A DNA stretch of 64,000 nucleotides from Faecalicatena_A orotica (GTDB lineage Bacteria; Bacillota; Clostridia; Lachnospirales; Lachnospiraceae), in the NCBI RefSeq assembly GCF_040545875.1, contig NZ_JBEPMR010000001.1. One strand, 5' to 3'. The notes under the pieces were generated by a model. It ran no database searches and had not been told where the DNA came from. It saw only the letters and a list, made by a program, of their open reading frames with translations. Numbering within the stretch: the stretch's first letter is position 1; every line of letters starts with the position of its first letter. The translations under genes were made by a program, and so were the position numbers. Of the stretch, positions 7,475-16,115 are shown in pieces.

Positions 7475-9264
7475 CTATGGTTCCAAGACTCTGATTGTAT
7501 GGTAGCCTTCATGGACCGCTGTCAATATTTTTCTTGGTGCAACCGCATCGCCTACAACGGTTACATCCTCATAAATCGCTTCCAAAGCATCTTCCAATTG
7601 ATTATTCGCCTTAAAACCGGCTGCATTAAAAATGGTATCACAGGTAATTGTATGTATTTGTCCGTCTTTTTCGAAGGTGACGCTTGATTCCGTTATTTCT
7701 GTTACCTTTGCATTTGCTTCTACATGAACACCGCGGTCTTTTACCATGTTTTTCAGATGCTGGTCATTATTCAGACAGTGGGCGGCCGAATATAGGATAT
7801 CCGGAAGCATCTCAATAATTGTTACCTGTTCAGCATTTGGAGCTATGTCACATGCCGCCTCGGTTCCGGCCAGCCCGCCTCCGATAATCACTACATTTTT
7901 ACCTGCCTTCACTTTATGGGTCAGATAATCGCTGACAACGGTTGTATGCTCAATTCCTTTAATAGGTGGCACAACTGGTGATGCCCCTGCGGCTAATATC
8001 ACCTTATCAAACTGACCGTCCTTTATATTCTCAGGTACGGCTGTGGTATTCAGACGTACATCTACACCAGATTTATAGCATTGTGTTTCCAGATATATAA
8101 TGAGCTTAAGAACATCTTCTTTGAAGTCAGGGCCTCCGGCCGGCCATAAAGTACCGCCCAGACGTGAATCCTTTTCCCATAATTGTACGTCCCAGCCTCT
8201 TCTTCTCGCAGTAATTGCAGCCTCCATACCTGCGGGGCCCCCGCCGATTACGAGAATAGACTTTTTACTTCCGTCGGCTTTTGGAAGTGCATATTCTTTT
8301 TCAGCATAGCACAGCGGATTAACTGCACAGTAATAGTGTTTACCAGAAAATCCGGCCAGCAGACACTCATTACATCCAACACAGGGGGTAATATCTTCTG
8401 TATGTCCGCTTTTTACTTTCTTAGGCCAGTACGGATCTGCCAGCATTTGATGACCAAGCCCTACATAATCAAGTGTCTCATCCTCAACAACTTTCTTTGC
8501 AAGGGCAGGATCGAACAGTTTTCCATCCCCGAGCACAGGGATATTTACGACCTCTTTGATTGCCTTTTCCGCATCCAGCTTATGCCCCTGTTTACTGTAA
8601 ACCGTGGTTATTGCCTGATACCATTCCTCATAACAGCCTGTATCTACATGAAGGGCTGATATTTTGGCCTCTTCCAGTATCTTAGCCATCTCAACCCCCT
8701 CTTCAATTGTCCGAAAACCGTCTACTCTCTGGACAGGGGTAAACTTAACAAGAATCGGAAAATCTTTTGGTACAGACTGGAATTGATCCAGAAGATAGCC
8801 GCCGTACGCGTGAAGCTCTACGCAGTCAGCCCCTGCTGCCACGGCTAGTGATGCAGAATAACCAACTTTATCGGTTAAATAATGAATATCTTCTTTTTCC
8901 AGTGGTTTGCAGATCAGATCCGGAAACCAGAAAGAACTGACACTGCCGGCACTATAAGGAGGTGTAAAGGGATCTGTGAACTGCTGTCTTCCAAGTCCGG
9001 GTGAGAGCTGTACGCAGACTTTGGCTCCATAGTGATGACATCTGTCAATCAGCATATTCAGCCGCTCTACATGATGAAAATCAGAAAGCTCCGTACACGG
9101 ACGCGGCTCATATTTAGTAGAAACGACATTGGCCCGGTAATAATCAAACCGGCCCCGCCTTTTGCCCTTTCCATAAAATAGTTGATACCGTCAATACAGT
9201 AAGCCCCGTCTGCTTCACCTGTCGTCCCCATTGGAGACATAAAAATCCTATTTTTGAGTTTCAT
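7475..9264 (-). pseudogene. Old-yellow-enzyme-type NADH:flavin oxidoreductase (2,4-dienoyl-CoA/enoate reductase family), frameshifted and 5'-truncated
   Basis: Two adjoining frames make one protein. Frame 9264-9067 gives the start of the FMN TIM barrel (KLKNRIFMSPMG) and frame 9055-7475 the rest, with the Fe-S motif CVGCNEC and a distal CAVNPLC, and an FAD/NAD domain with VIGGGPAGMEAA and a second IIGGGLAGTEAA. The frames join if one base is restored in the GGG run at 9133-9135: the codons then read through NVVSTKYEPRP into the long frame. The first ~15 residues usual for the family are also missing. Intact relatives reduce enoyl-CoA or enoate double bonds. A single-base sequencing error could explain the frameshift but not the missing 5' end. 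Confidence 0.85.
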
Positions 9265-9784
9265 TAATGTAACTGTAAATGATATTTGCGATGAATGCGG
9301 TATTACAAAGCCGACCTTTTACAAATATGCGGGTTCGAAAGATGAATTGATTCTGGATCTCTATGATGTCACGATCCATGAACTGATTACGGATCCTTAC
9401 CACTTTATAACCAGTAATACCCATTTTGAGCAGCTTATTTATATTTTCACAAAATTAATCAGGGATACGGAGAAGTTCGGAAGTGATTTGTTCAGCCAGA
9501 TGCTTATTTCTAATTTAAACGAAAATCATAACAGCTTTGATTTCCGGGAATCTCTTACGCGGCTGTGTGTGACCATAATTGAAAAGGCACAGGAAAAGGG
9601 GGAAATACAGAACATGAACCCGCCAGAGGTTTTATACCGCTCCATCGCCTATATGTTCAGCGGATACGAGATGTCCTGGTGTATTAAGAATGGAGAGACA
9701 AATTGGGAGGAAGAAATACTGGAAAGCATTGAAGCGGTTCTGGATGTCCGGAAAGAATACAGGATAAGCAGGAAAGCTGAATAA
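9254..9784 (+). pseudogene. TetR-family regulator lacking its N-terminus
   Basis: The frame begins within the helix-turn-helix (VNDICDECGITKPTFYKY) and continues through a normal ligand-binding domain of about 150 residues. Roughly the first 20 residues of a TetR protein are missing. The only start available is a TTG without a ribosome site, inside sequence that belongs to the oxidoreductase gene on the other strand. This and the oxidoreductase were evidently a divergent pair whose shared promoter region and 5' ends were lost in one deletion with its joint near 9260-9265. Confidence 0.8.
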
Positions 9785-9830
9785 ATACAGGGCATCATGA
9801 TTTAACCGAATCATGATGCCCTGTATTTAT
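9781..9830. terminator. Strong bidirectional terminator
   Basis: Perfect 22-base arms (9781-9802 and 9809-9830) around a six-base loop, with A-rich and T-rich sides. It separates the truncated tetR from the convergent membrane-protein operon. Confidence 0.85.
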
Positions 9831-9871
9831 AATATCTTTTTCCCAATGTCCCTCTGTAAAGTATCCTTTTT

Positions 9872-10402
9872 CTAAAAGAGCCGCCCACGCATCTTATTCC
9901 ATATATGTCCCTGCACATACTCATATGCGCGGTCGTATATCCATAATCCGGCCTGTCCCGCTGCAATGATTCCGGCCAGCCATATGGCAGACAGACTTCT
10001 ACCGAACAACAGCTTCTGGAAAAAGAAGAGGATGGGAATATACATCAGATTAAATATGACATATTTCACCGCCCAGAACAGTAACTTCCTGTTCACATTT
10101 CTTTTGATCTTCCCGATATAACAGTAGCTCACTTCTACAGCTAAAATATAAAATCCCATCGCGGCAAAAGAAACTACGTACAGCTTATTCGGTGCTACCA
10201 TAAATCCTAGCAGGACGGCAGCCAGATAGAATGCCCCTCCTGTCCTCATACCGGCCTCACGTATGAATATTCCTACAAAATAAGAAGCGGCAGCCAGTAA
10301 AAACAGCGTATTGGACTCAATGACGCTCCCCAGTACCATACAGACGATTGTCAGTGCAAGCAGCAGCCCGCCGAAAGCCATCTTTTTCGCATTTACATGC
10401 AT
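9872..10402 (-). CDS. Hypothetical membrane protein, last gene of the DUF5685-DnaJ operon
   Basis: A 176-residue protein with about five hydrophobic segments (from FGGLLLALTIVCMVLGSV near the N-terminus) and basic residues between them. I recognise no family. The start at 10402 follows a GGAGGAG site; a longer frame begins at 10426. It overlaps the DnaJ-like gene upstream by 10 bases, so the two are translationally coupled. Confidence 0.7.
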   Translation of the reverse strand: MHVNAKKMAFGGLLLALTIVCMVLGSVIESNTLFLLAAASYFVGIFIREAGMRTGGAFYLAAVLLGFMVAPNKLYVVSFAAMGFYILAVEVSYCYIGKIKRNVNRKLLFWAVKYVIFNLMYIPILFFFQKLLFGRSLSAIWLAGIIAAGQAGLWIYDRAYEYVQGHIWNKMRGRLF

Positions 10403-11043
10403 GAACAAAGATCTCCTCCCATACATTCACATAATGAATCTGCACACCAGAGGTCACAGCACAGGTTTCCCGTGCCGCAAGACTGATTGCCTGAACCGTA
10501 GCCTCCGCCATAAGGATTATTCTGGTATCTCCTGCTGTTCCAGTCGAGCTGGTTCAGCAGCTGGCGGTACTGCGGATTATTGGGTTCCATATTCACAGCC
10601 TGGCCCGCATGGTCTCTGGCCAGGACATTATTCCCCATTCCTGCGTTCGCTGCCGCGCTCAGATAATACCATTGTGCATTCCTGTTCGGCATGCGGTTCA
10701 AAAGATTAAGGGCATCGTTGAAACGTCTGGAATTAATGAAGTTGTAGACAGCCTGCGTCTCTACATCCTGCTGTCCTCCCCCACTGTAACTGCTCTGCTG
10801 GTAGCTGCCGGCGCCCCTGCCGTAATTGTAGCCGCCGTTATATCCGCCATTCTCTCTTTCTTTCATAATAACGTCGTATGCTTCCTGCACCTCTTTGAAC
10901 TTCTCCTCCGCAAGATCAGCCAGCGGATTATTCACATTCGCATCCGGATGATATTTCCTCGTCAGGTCTCTGTATGCTTTCTTTATCTCATCATCCGATG
11001 CATTCTGAGGTACCCCCAGTACATCATATGGATTTTTCGTCAT
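10393..11043 (-). CDS. DnaJ-domain protein with a cysteine-rich C-terminus
   Basis: A 216-residue protein. Residues 1-70 are a J-domain with the Hsp70-stimulating HPD motif (KYHPDAN). A Gly/Tyr/Ser-rich linker follows, then a tetratricopeptide-like helical region (FINSRRFNDALNLL, WYYLSAAANAGMG). The last ~30 residues hold eight cysteines, ending in CSCM. It is not full-length DnaJ: there is no CXXCXGXG zinc domain. The start at 11043 is preceded by GAGGA. It overlaps both neighbours, so the three genes are coupled. It probably recruits DnaK to a specific client; the Cys-rich tail may bind metal. Confidence 0.82.
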   Translation of the reverse strand: MTKNPYDVLGVPQNASDDEIKKAYRDLTRKYHPDANVNNPLADLAEEKFKEVQEAYDVIMKERENGGYNGGYNYGRGAGSYQQSSYSGGGQQDVETQAVYNFINSRRFNDALNLLNRMPNRNAQWYYLSAAANAGMGNNVLARDHAGQAVNMEPNNPQYRQLLNQLDWNSRRYQNNPYGGGYGSGNQSCGTGNLCCDLWCADSLCECMGGDLCSCM

Positions 11044-11881
11044 GACTCTTGTCCTCACTTTTCTTCTTTTGTTCCTGAATCTTTCGATATCGGGTCCACA
11101 CACCATCATATAATATATTTCTCAGAATGTCTACATCCAAAAGGCAGGGAAGTCCCTCAAACTGCGCACTGCATTCTGCAATCATCATACACAGCATCTC
11201 TTTGCAGCGCTCCTCATAATCTTCTTTCTGCCGTAATTCCTTCAGCGGATTGTAGCAGCCCTCCTTCAGGTCCTTGTCCAGATCCTCATAGGCATCCATA
11301 AGATAGATGAACTTACCCAGGAAAAATCCCATCCTGCGCAGCCTTTGCTCCCACTGGTCTTCCTTATATACAAAAAGCTCCGCCATCAGGCGGCCAAAAC
11401 AGCCGGCGGTCTTATCTATATCTGCAGAACCTTCTTTTTCATATTCAGACAGCTCCTTTAATTCCTTCTGGATCACACGGCTCTGCCTGGGATAATTCCT
11501 AATGATTTTCTTTACCCTGCCGCGCAGGGCATAAGTTCCCGCAAAGCCGCTAACTTTCTTCTCATCTATCCAGTCATCCTTCATATGATAGTAAGTCAGG
11601 ATCATATTCATATCTGCCGCATACTCTGTAAACTCATTCTGAAGCATATCCTGCTTCTTCACAGGGTGCACTTTACAGCGGTGAGTAGAATGCTGAGTCT
11701 CACTTTCATACAGGGAAGTAAGCAGAATCACAGAAAACGTCATATCATATGACAGCGTCAGCTGCCCCAGACTCCCATACCGTTCCTTCAAAGTCCTGCA
11801 CAGACCACAATAATATGCCTTATATTTTCTCAAATCTTTGACCTTAAGCTCAGGTTCACTAATCGTTATATAACCAAACAT
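11024..11881 (-). CDS. DUF5685 family protein
   Basis: A 285-residue protein beginning MFGYITISEPELK, followed by YYCGLCRTLKERYG and YDMTFSVILL; this start is characteristic of DUF5685 proteins as I remember them. It is helical and carries several Cys residues (CGLC near residue 30 and a CKVH motif) that could bind metal. The start at 11881 follows an AGGAG site; an upstream start at 11944 lacks one. The family has no firmly assigned function. It leads the operon with the J-domain protein and membrane protein, and overlaps the J-domain gene by 20 bases. Confidence 0.78.
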   Translation of the reverse strand: MFGYITISEPELKVKDLRKYKAYYCGLCRTLKERYGSLGQLTLSYDMTFSVILLTSLYESETQHSTHRCKVHPVKKQDMLQNEFTEYAADMNMILTYYHMKDDWIDEKKVSGFAGTYALRGRVKKIIRNYPRQSRVIQKELKELSEYEKEGSADIDKTAGCFGRLMAELFVYKEDQWEQRLRRMGFFLGKFIYLMDAYEDLDKDLKEGCYNPLKELRQKEDYEERCKEMLCMMIAECSAQFEGLPCLLDVDILRNILYDGVWTRYRKIQEQKKKSEDKSHDEKSI

Positions 11882-12071
11882 AAATCTCCTGAACAATGTA
11901 TATGGAAAATACACTGTCTCCCTTTCACGGTTTACCGGTATCAACTGTACAGGTTTACTTCACTGCACGTTTAGTTATTATAACATCAAAATATCATGTT
12001 GCAAAGGTGTGCGGGTAAACAAAATCGGAAATTATCGGATAAGCTTTAGCCTTGCCATCCTGCCCCCTTTT

Positions 12072-13481
12072 TTACCTGCATATCCCATCAATCCACGTAA
12101 AGAGTTCCTCCAGATCATAATCCCCTGCATGTGGAATCCCCCACGGGTATTCCAGATCCGCATCCACGCCGTTATTCCTAAGTTTGACAGCCAGCATGGC
12201 AGAAACAGCCAGTGAAGTATCCCTGTCCACGGCACCATGCCTGATCCGGAAATGTTTTGCTTTTTCAGCCTTTTTATCTTCAATATAATTCATAGGGTTC
12301 ATCATCCTGATCTGCTGTTCATCCGCCAGTTCACCGTTTACTTCACTGTGCTTTCTGCTGTATTGTGTAAAATGACGGTACTGTAAGTCTTCGGTTCCAA
12401 AAAGTTCATTTTCCGGTGTACCCATTGCTGTATTGTCAAAGGCAGGGGTTACTTTCATCCGGGTACGGAATGCAATATAGCCATCGAATTTGATCTCTTT
12501 TACTTTTCCGTCCTGAATGGAAATCCAGTCAAGCCCGGACAGGTCCGTTCCACGGTCTAACTCTTTCTGTACAGATGCTGCTGCAACTGATATTATATAT
12601 TCCTTAAATGAGCCATCTCCATGCTCATCCAGTGTAAGTTTGTTCTCCTCCTCATCTTTCAGATTTAAACTATTCAGATACGATGGAAATTGATGTTTTA
12701 ATTCGGCTGACATCTGTTTCTGTACATCTGTCATACAGACGTCGACAGATGTTATCTCCGGCTTATCTTCCCCGGACTCTGGATATCCAAACTTCATAGT
12801 ATGGTATTCATTTATTCCGCAGAATTCCCACTCATACGCCATATCGGCATGATCCAGATTGGTAATCGGGCAGTAGCAGGATGCCGCAAAAATATGGTCA
12901 CTTTCTTCTGCTGCCCCCATCGCTTTCAGATATGGCTCATAATCCGGGTGATTACCGGTGGATGCCAGAAGAGAGGATAATGCACCGCCTGCACTGGTCC
13001 CGTTTGATATAATTTTTCCCACGTCTCCCGGAACACTCCCAGCATTATGTCTTAGAAATCTGACTGCCGCTTTCAAGTCACAAACTGCCGCAGGGGCTGT
13101 CCCGATATATCTGCCGGATTTATCTTTCATTCCCCTTCCACGCACTCCGGGCGAGACGACTACATAACCATGAAGCAAAGCCTCAAAAGAAGCGTTGACA
13201 TTCCCCATAAAGTTTCTTCCTGGACGTTCACTCGGCCCCGGCATATAGCCGCCGACAGTATTCTGGAAAAATATTGGTGCATTCTTCAGATTATATGCGC
13301 CGATTGAACCGCCTTTATAAAAAACTTCCGGAACGAAAATACTCAGTATCTGCATTTTCCCATCCACGGGACGATTCAAATACCTTATTCCCTCAAACGC
13401 CCGGTAAACCAGATTTTTCCCTTCCAATTCTAACATTTCCACAGTATAGCTGTTTTCATCGAAAATAAGATTATCTTTCAT
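12072..13481 (-). CDS. tanB: Subtype B tannase (tannin acyl hydrolase)
   Basis: A 469-residue alpha/beta-hydrolase without signal peptide. The nucleophile motif is GTSAGGALSSLL (about residues 160-172), with a PGVRGRG segment upstream and a C-terminal GIPHAGDYD that supplies the catalytic His and Asp. Length and these motifs match the Lactobacillus-type tannases, which split galloyl esters into gallic acid inside the cell. It is the last gene behind a gallate-decarboxylase set (UbiD-, UbiX- and LpdD-type), so gallate released here would be decarboxylated to pyrogallol. The ribosome site AAGGAG precedes the ATG. Confidence 0.88.
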   Translation of the reverse strand: MKDNLIFDENSYTVEMLELEGKNLVYRAFEGIRYLNRPVDGKMQILSIFVPEVFYKGGSIGAYNLKNAPIFFQNTVGGYMPGPSERPGRNFMGNVNASFEALLHGYVVVSPGVRGRGMKDKSGRYIGTAPAAVCDLKAAVRFLRHNAGSVPGDVGKIISNGTSAGGALSSLLASTGNHPDYEPYLKAMGAAEESDHIFAASCYCPITNLDHADMAYEWEFCGINEYHTMKFGYPESGEDKPEITSVDVCMTDVQKQMSAELKHQFPSYLNSLNLKDEEENKLTLDEHGDGSFKEYIISVAAASVQKELDRGTDLSGLDWISIQDGKVKEIKFDGYIAFRTRMKVTPAFDNTAMGTPENELFGTEDLQYRHFTQYSRKHSEVNGELADEQQIRMMNPMNYIEDKKAEKAKHFRIRHGAVDRDTSLAVSAMLAVKLRNNGVDADLEYPWGIPHAGDYDLEELFTWIDGICR

Positions 13482-13500
13482 ATTGTTCTCTCCTTGTACG

Positions 13501-13569
13501 CAAAGGGGTCAGACCCCTATGAAATATTATGTTTCAAACAGACTTTTTCAGAGGGGTCTGACCCCTTTG
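13501..13569. repeat. Inverted pair of GGGGTCAGACCCC palindromic repeats
   Basis: An 18-base sequence at 13501-13518 is matched exactly by the reverse complement at 13552-13569. Each copy is itself a near-palindrome (AGGGGTC, one base, GACCCCT). The right copy encodes the last residues (GVRPL) of the LpdD-like protein. The unit could act as an RNA hairpin between lpdD and the tannase gene, or be a small repetitive element inserted at the lpdD 3' end. Confidence 0.85.
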
Positions 13570-13928
13570 ATTTCCCTCATGATTTCTTCTACTGCTTTTA
13601 TTACTTCTTTTATCTGTACCTCTGTGATGTCATCCATATGGAATCCGCCTGTACATACGACTGCCGCATTTTTCAATTTAGCCGTCTGCTCTGCAAGGTA
13701 ACGGCAGATTTTCTCGTCTTTATGTCCTGTCAGATTCAGTACCGAGGAGGTTACGCTTATGCTGCCGTCCCCAGTCAGTGACGCACGGGGGACGGTAAGC
13801 ACGGTGCATCCAATATGTGGTTTTGTGCCACCTGCCAGCAGGATGCTGTAATCTTCTCCGATTTTTGTGATTCGAACTGTTATTTTTGCAAACGGCAGTT
13901 CTTTTTCGTATGTTATATCCCCATCCAT
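13548..13928 (-). CDS. lpdD: LpdD-like subunit of gallate/hydroxybenzoate decarboxylase
   Basis: A 126-residue protein lying directly after the UbiX-type gene and overlapping it by 16 bases. It contains KPHIGC and a short C-terminal helix, as in LpdD-type small subunits, which accompany UbiD/UbiX-type decarboxylases and are thought to help with prenylated-flavin handling. The last residues (GVRPL) come from a palindromic repeat and may be a replaced C-terminus. Confidence 0.78.
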   Translation of the reverse strand: MDGDITYEKELPFAKITVRITKIGEDYSILLAGGTKPHIGCTVLTVPRASLTGDGSISVTSSVLNLTGHKDEKICRYLAEQTAKLKNAAVVCTGGFHMDDITEVQIKEVIKAVEEIMREIKGVRPL

Positions 13929-14485
13929 CTTCGATACTCCTTTGCTTCTATTCTAAATGGTTCTAATAGTTTTGCCGCTGTATGGTATATCATATCCTGA
14001 ATATCTTCCGGCCGATGATAAAATGTCATCATCGGGGGGATGATTCTAACTCCGGACAGCATGGACAGCTCTGACAGGTTCCTTAAGTGTATCGGGCTTA
14101 GCGGGGTCTCTCTGGCGGCCAGAACAAGGGGGCGCTGCTCCTTGATTGTTACATCGGCGGCTCTCAGAATCAGGTTATCCGCATAACCGCTGTGGATACC
14201 CGCAATTGTCTTCATACTGCAGGGCACGATGAGCATTCCCTCCGTCTGGAAGGAACCACTGGCCGGCCCTGCGCCAATCTGCTCTTGCCCCAGCACATAG
14301 TCCGCTAAATCTGTAACTTCATGTACTGTATAGTCTGTCTCCTGTGCCAGTGTTATTTTAGCGCTTTCGCTCATGATTAACCATGACTCATACTGTGATT
14401 GTCCGCGGATCAGTTTCAGGCACTGTACCAGAATAGGTAGCCCGCTCGCGCCGGTCGCAGCAACTATGATTCTTTTTTTATCCAT
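13913..14485 (-). CDS. lpdB: UbiX-type flavin prenyltransferase (gallate decarboxylase subunit B)
   Basis: A 190-residue flavoprotein with the N-terminal GATGASG-type motif (AATGASGLPIL) and the internal segment LIVPCSMKTIAGIHSG, both typical of UbiX/Pad1. It makes prenylated FMN, the cofactor of UbiD decarboxylases. The start at 14485 follows AGGAG; it overlaps the UbiD-type gene by 8 bases. With the neighbours this forms the lpdC-lpdB-lpdD set, here in one operon rather than split as in Lactobacillus plantarum. Confidence 0.88.
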   Translation of the reverse strand: MDKKRIIVAATGASGLPILVQCLKLIRGQSQYESWLIMSESAKITLAQETDYTVHEVTDLADYVLGQEQIGAGPASGSFQTEGMLIVPCSMKTIAGIHSGYADNLILRAADVTIKEQRPLVLAARETPLSPIHLRNLSELSMLSGVRIIPPMMTFYHRPEDIQDMIYHTAAKLLEPFRIEAKEYRRWMGI

Positions 14486-15956
14486 AAAAATCTGCTCCTG
14501 TCCACCTTTGTGCATCTACATCCAGAAAACGGGCCCGCACAAACCGCTCTTTCTGTGAAAATGGCACGGTACAGTCAAAAATAGTCTTGCAGGCAATTCC
14601 CTGATCCAGAATACTGGAAGAATAGGATGGAGAATTCGACGGATCCAGCGGATGGCACCTGACTCCCGGAATCGTAATGATGTCACGGTCTCCCTGAAAT
14701 CTTGTATTCATGGCCCACAATACATCATTCATGTCAAAGCAGTCGACATCCTCATCGACAAGGAATATATGCTTGAGTTCACTGAATGCAGAAAACGCCA
14801 AAAGCGCCGCCTGCCTCTGTCTCCCCTCATCACTTGCCGCCTTTTTCTCAAACTGGAGGACTGCCATGTATTTCCCGCCGCCTGCAGAAGTGCAGTAAAC
14901 ATTCTTCAGCCTCCCCGGCATTGCTTTCTCTACCATACCGTAAATACTGGCTTCCGTCGGGATTCCTGCCATTGAAACATGTTCTTCACTTGGTCCGATA
15001 CATGTCTGCATAATCGGATGTTTCCGATGTGTGACAGCAGTCACCTTAATCAGCCGGCACTCCCCACTCGCCGGACCTGTATAGCCCGGAAACTCAGGCA
15101 TTGCATAGCCGGTATTACTGTTCTGGTCCTCTCTGACCCGGACGTTGGGAACCACCTCTCCCTCAATCACGTACTCCGCATTTGCGATTGCCTTTTCATC
15201 CACAGTCACACATGGACAAAGCTCAACAGGCTCACCTCTGAGGGCACCTGCAACGGCCAGCTCATCATACCCCATCGGAGTTGTAGGCGGTTCAAAGCAT
15301 GATCCAATCTCAATAGCCGGATCTACGCCGATACTAATCGAAATCGGCAGCCTCTGTCCCAGTTCTTCCGCCCGTTCAGCCATCGCCCCGATATGTCTGG
15401 CTCCGGGTGTAAAGAAAATCGAGAGTTCATCCTTTCCCTGAATACAGAGCCGGTGGATTGTCACATCACTCTCTTTCGTATCAGGATGCGATGCATAACA
15501 CATGCCGAGCGTGATATACGGACCTGCATCATCCGGCGTGTTTGTCGGTGCCGGTACTAATTCTGCCAGATCAAAACCGGGATCTTCTGCCAGATGTACT
15601 ACCTCCTGACACAGTGCCGGGCCTTCTGCCAGTACAGGCGGAACCGGATGATCAACACTCTTCCACAGTAGCTTTCCTAACTCCTGAGGCTTAGTATCCA
15701 AAAGGGCCGCCACTCTCTTTCTGCTGGCAAGTACGCCGATTGCAACCCTTGCCCCGGGGTGTCCTTTTACATGATTAAATATCATAGCCGGTCCCTCTTT
15801 TGTCGGACGCATTACTGTTCCACCTGCACCGACATACCGGTACACTCCTGACAATTCCGCTCTGGGATCCACCTCCACATCCGTCTCAATAAGCTGTCCG
15901 GGCATGTTTCCCAGCATGTCCAGCGCACTGCGCAAATCTTTTATTTTCTCAGCCAT
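14478..15956 (-). CDS. lpdC: UbiD-family gallate decarboxylase, catalytic subunit
   Basis: A 492-residue UbiD-type decarboxylase, with the N-terminal PGARVAIGVLASR segment, a central ITLGMCYA and a C-terminal region with DVDCFDMNDVLWAMNTRF, which carries the metal/prFMN-binding acids of the family. With the linked tannase and UbiX/LpdD genes the likely substrate is gallate (product pyrogallol), or a related hydroxybenzoate such as protocatechuate. It is the first gene of the operon and is divergent from a LysR regulator. The ribosome site AAGGAG precedes the ATG at 15956. Confidence 0.88.
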   Translation of the reverse strand: MAEKIKDLRSALDMLGNMPGQLIETDVEVDPRAELSGVYRYVGAGGTVMRPTKEGPAMIFNHVKGHPGARVAIGVLASRKRVAALLDTKPQELGKLLWKSVDHPVPPVLAEGPALCQEVVHLAEDPGFDLAELVPAPTNTPDDAGPYITLGMCYASHPDTKESDVTIHRLCIQGKDELSIFFTPGARHIGAMAERAEELGQRLPISISIGVDPAIEIGSCFEPPTTPMGYDELAVAGALRGEPVELCPCVTVDEKAIANAEYVIEGEVVPNVRVREDQNSNTGYAMPEFPGYTGPASGECRLIKVTAVTHRKHPIMQTCIGPSEEHVSMAGIPTEASIYGMVEKAMPGRLKNVYCTSAGGGKYMAVLQFEKKAASDEGRQRQAALLAFSAFSELKHIFLVDEDVDCFDMNDVLWAMNTRFQGDRDIITIPGVRCHPLDPSNSPSYSSSILDQGIACKTIFDCTVPFSQKERFVRARFLDVDAQRWTGADFYG

Positions 15957-16115
15957 TTTCTTTCACTTTCTCCTTCCTTCTCGCCATGATTCACATCCCT
16001 AAAACAGATACAATAGCGATATTAACATAATTTTACCCTTTGAATACTACGCAATCAATTCAACTTATGGTATAATTGTTTCCAATATGGAATGAATAAA
16101 AGAGAGGAAATCCCT

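Noticed and set aside
11945..12071. Terminator for the tannase operon
   Set aside because: No hairpin with a T tract could be found in this gap.
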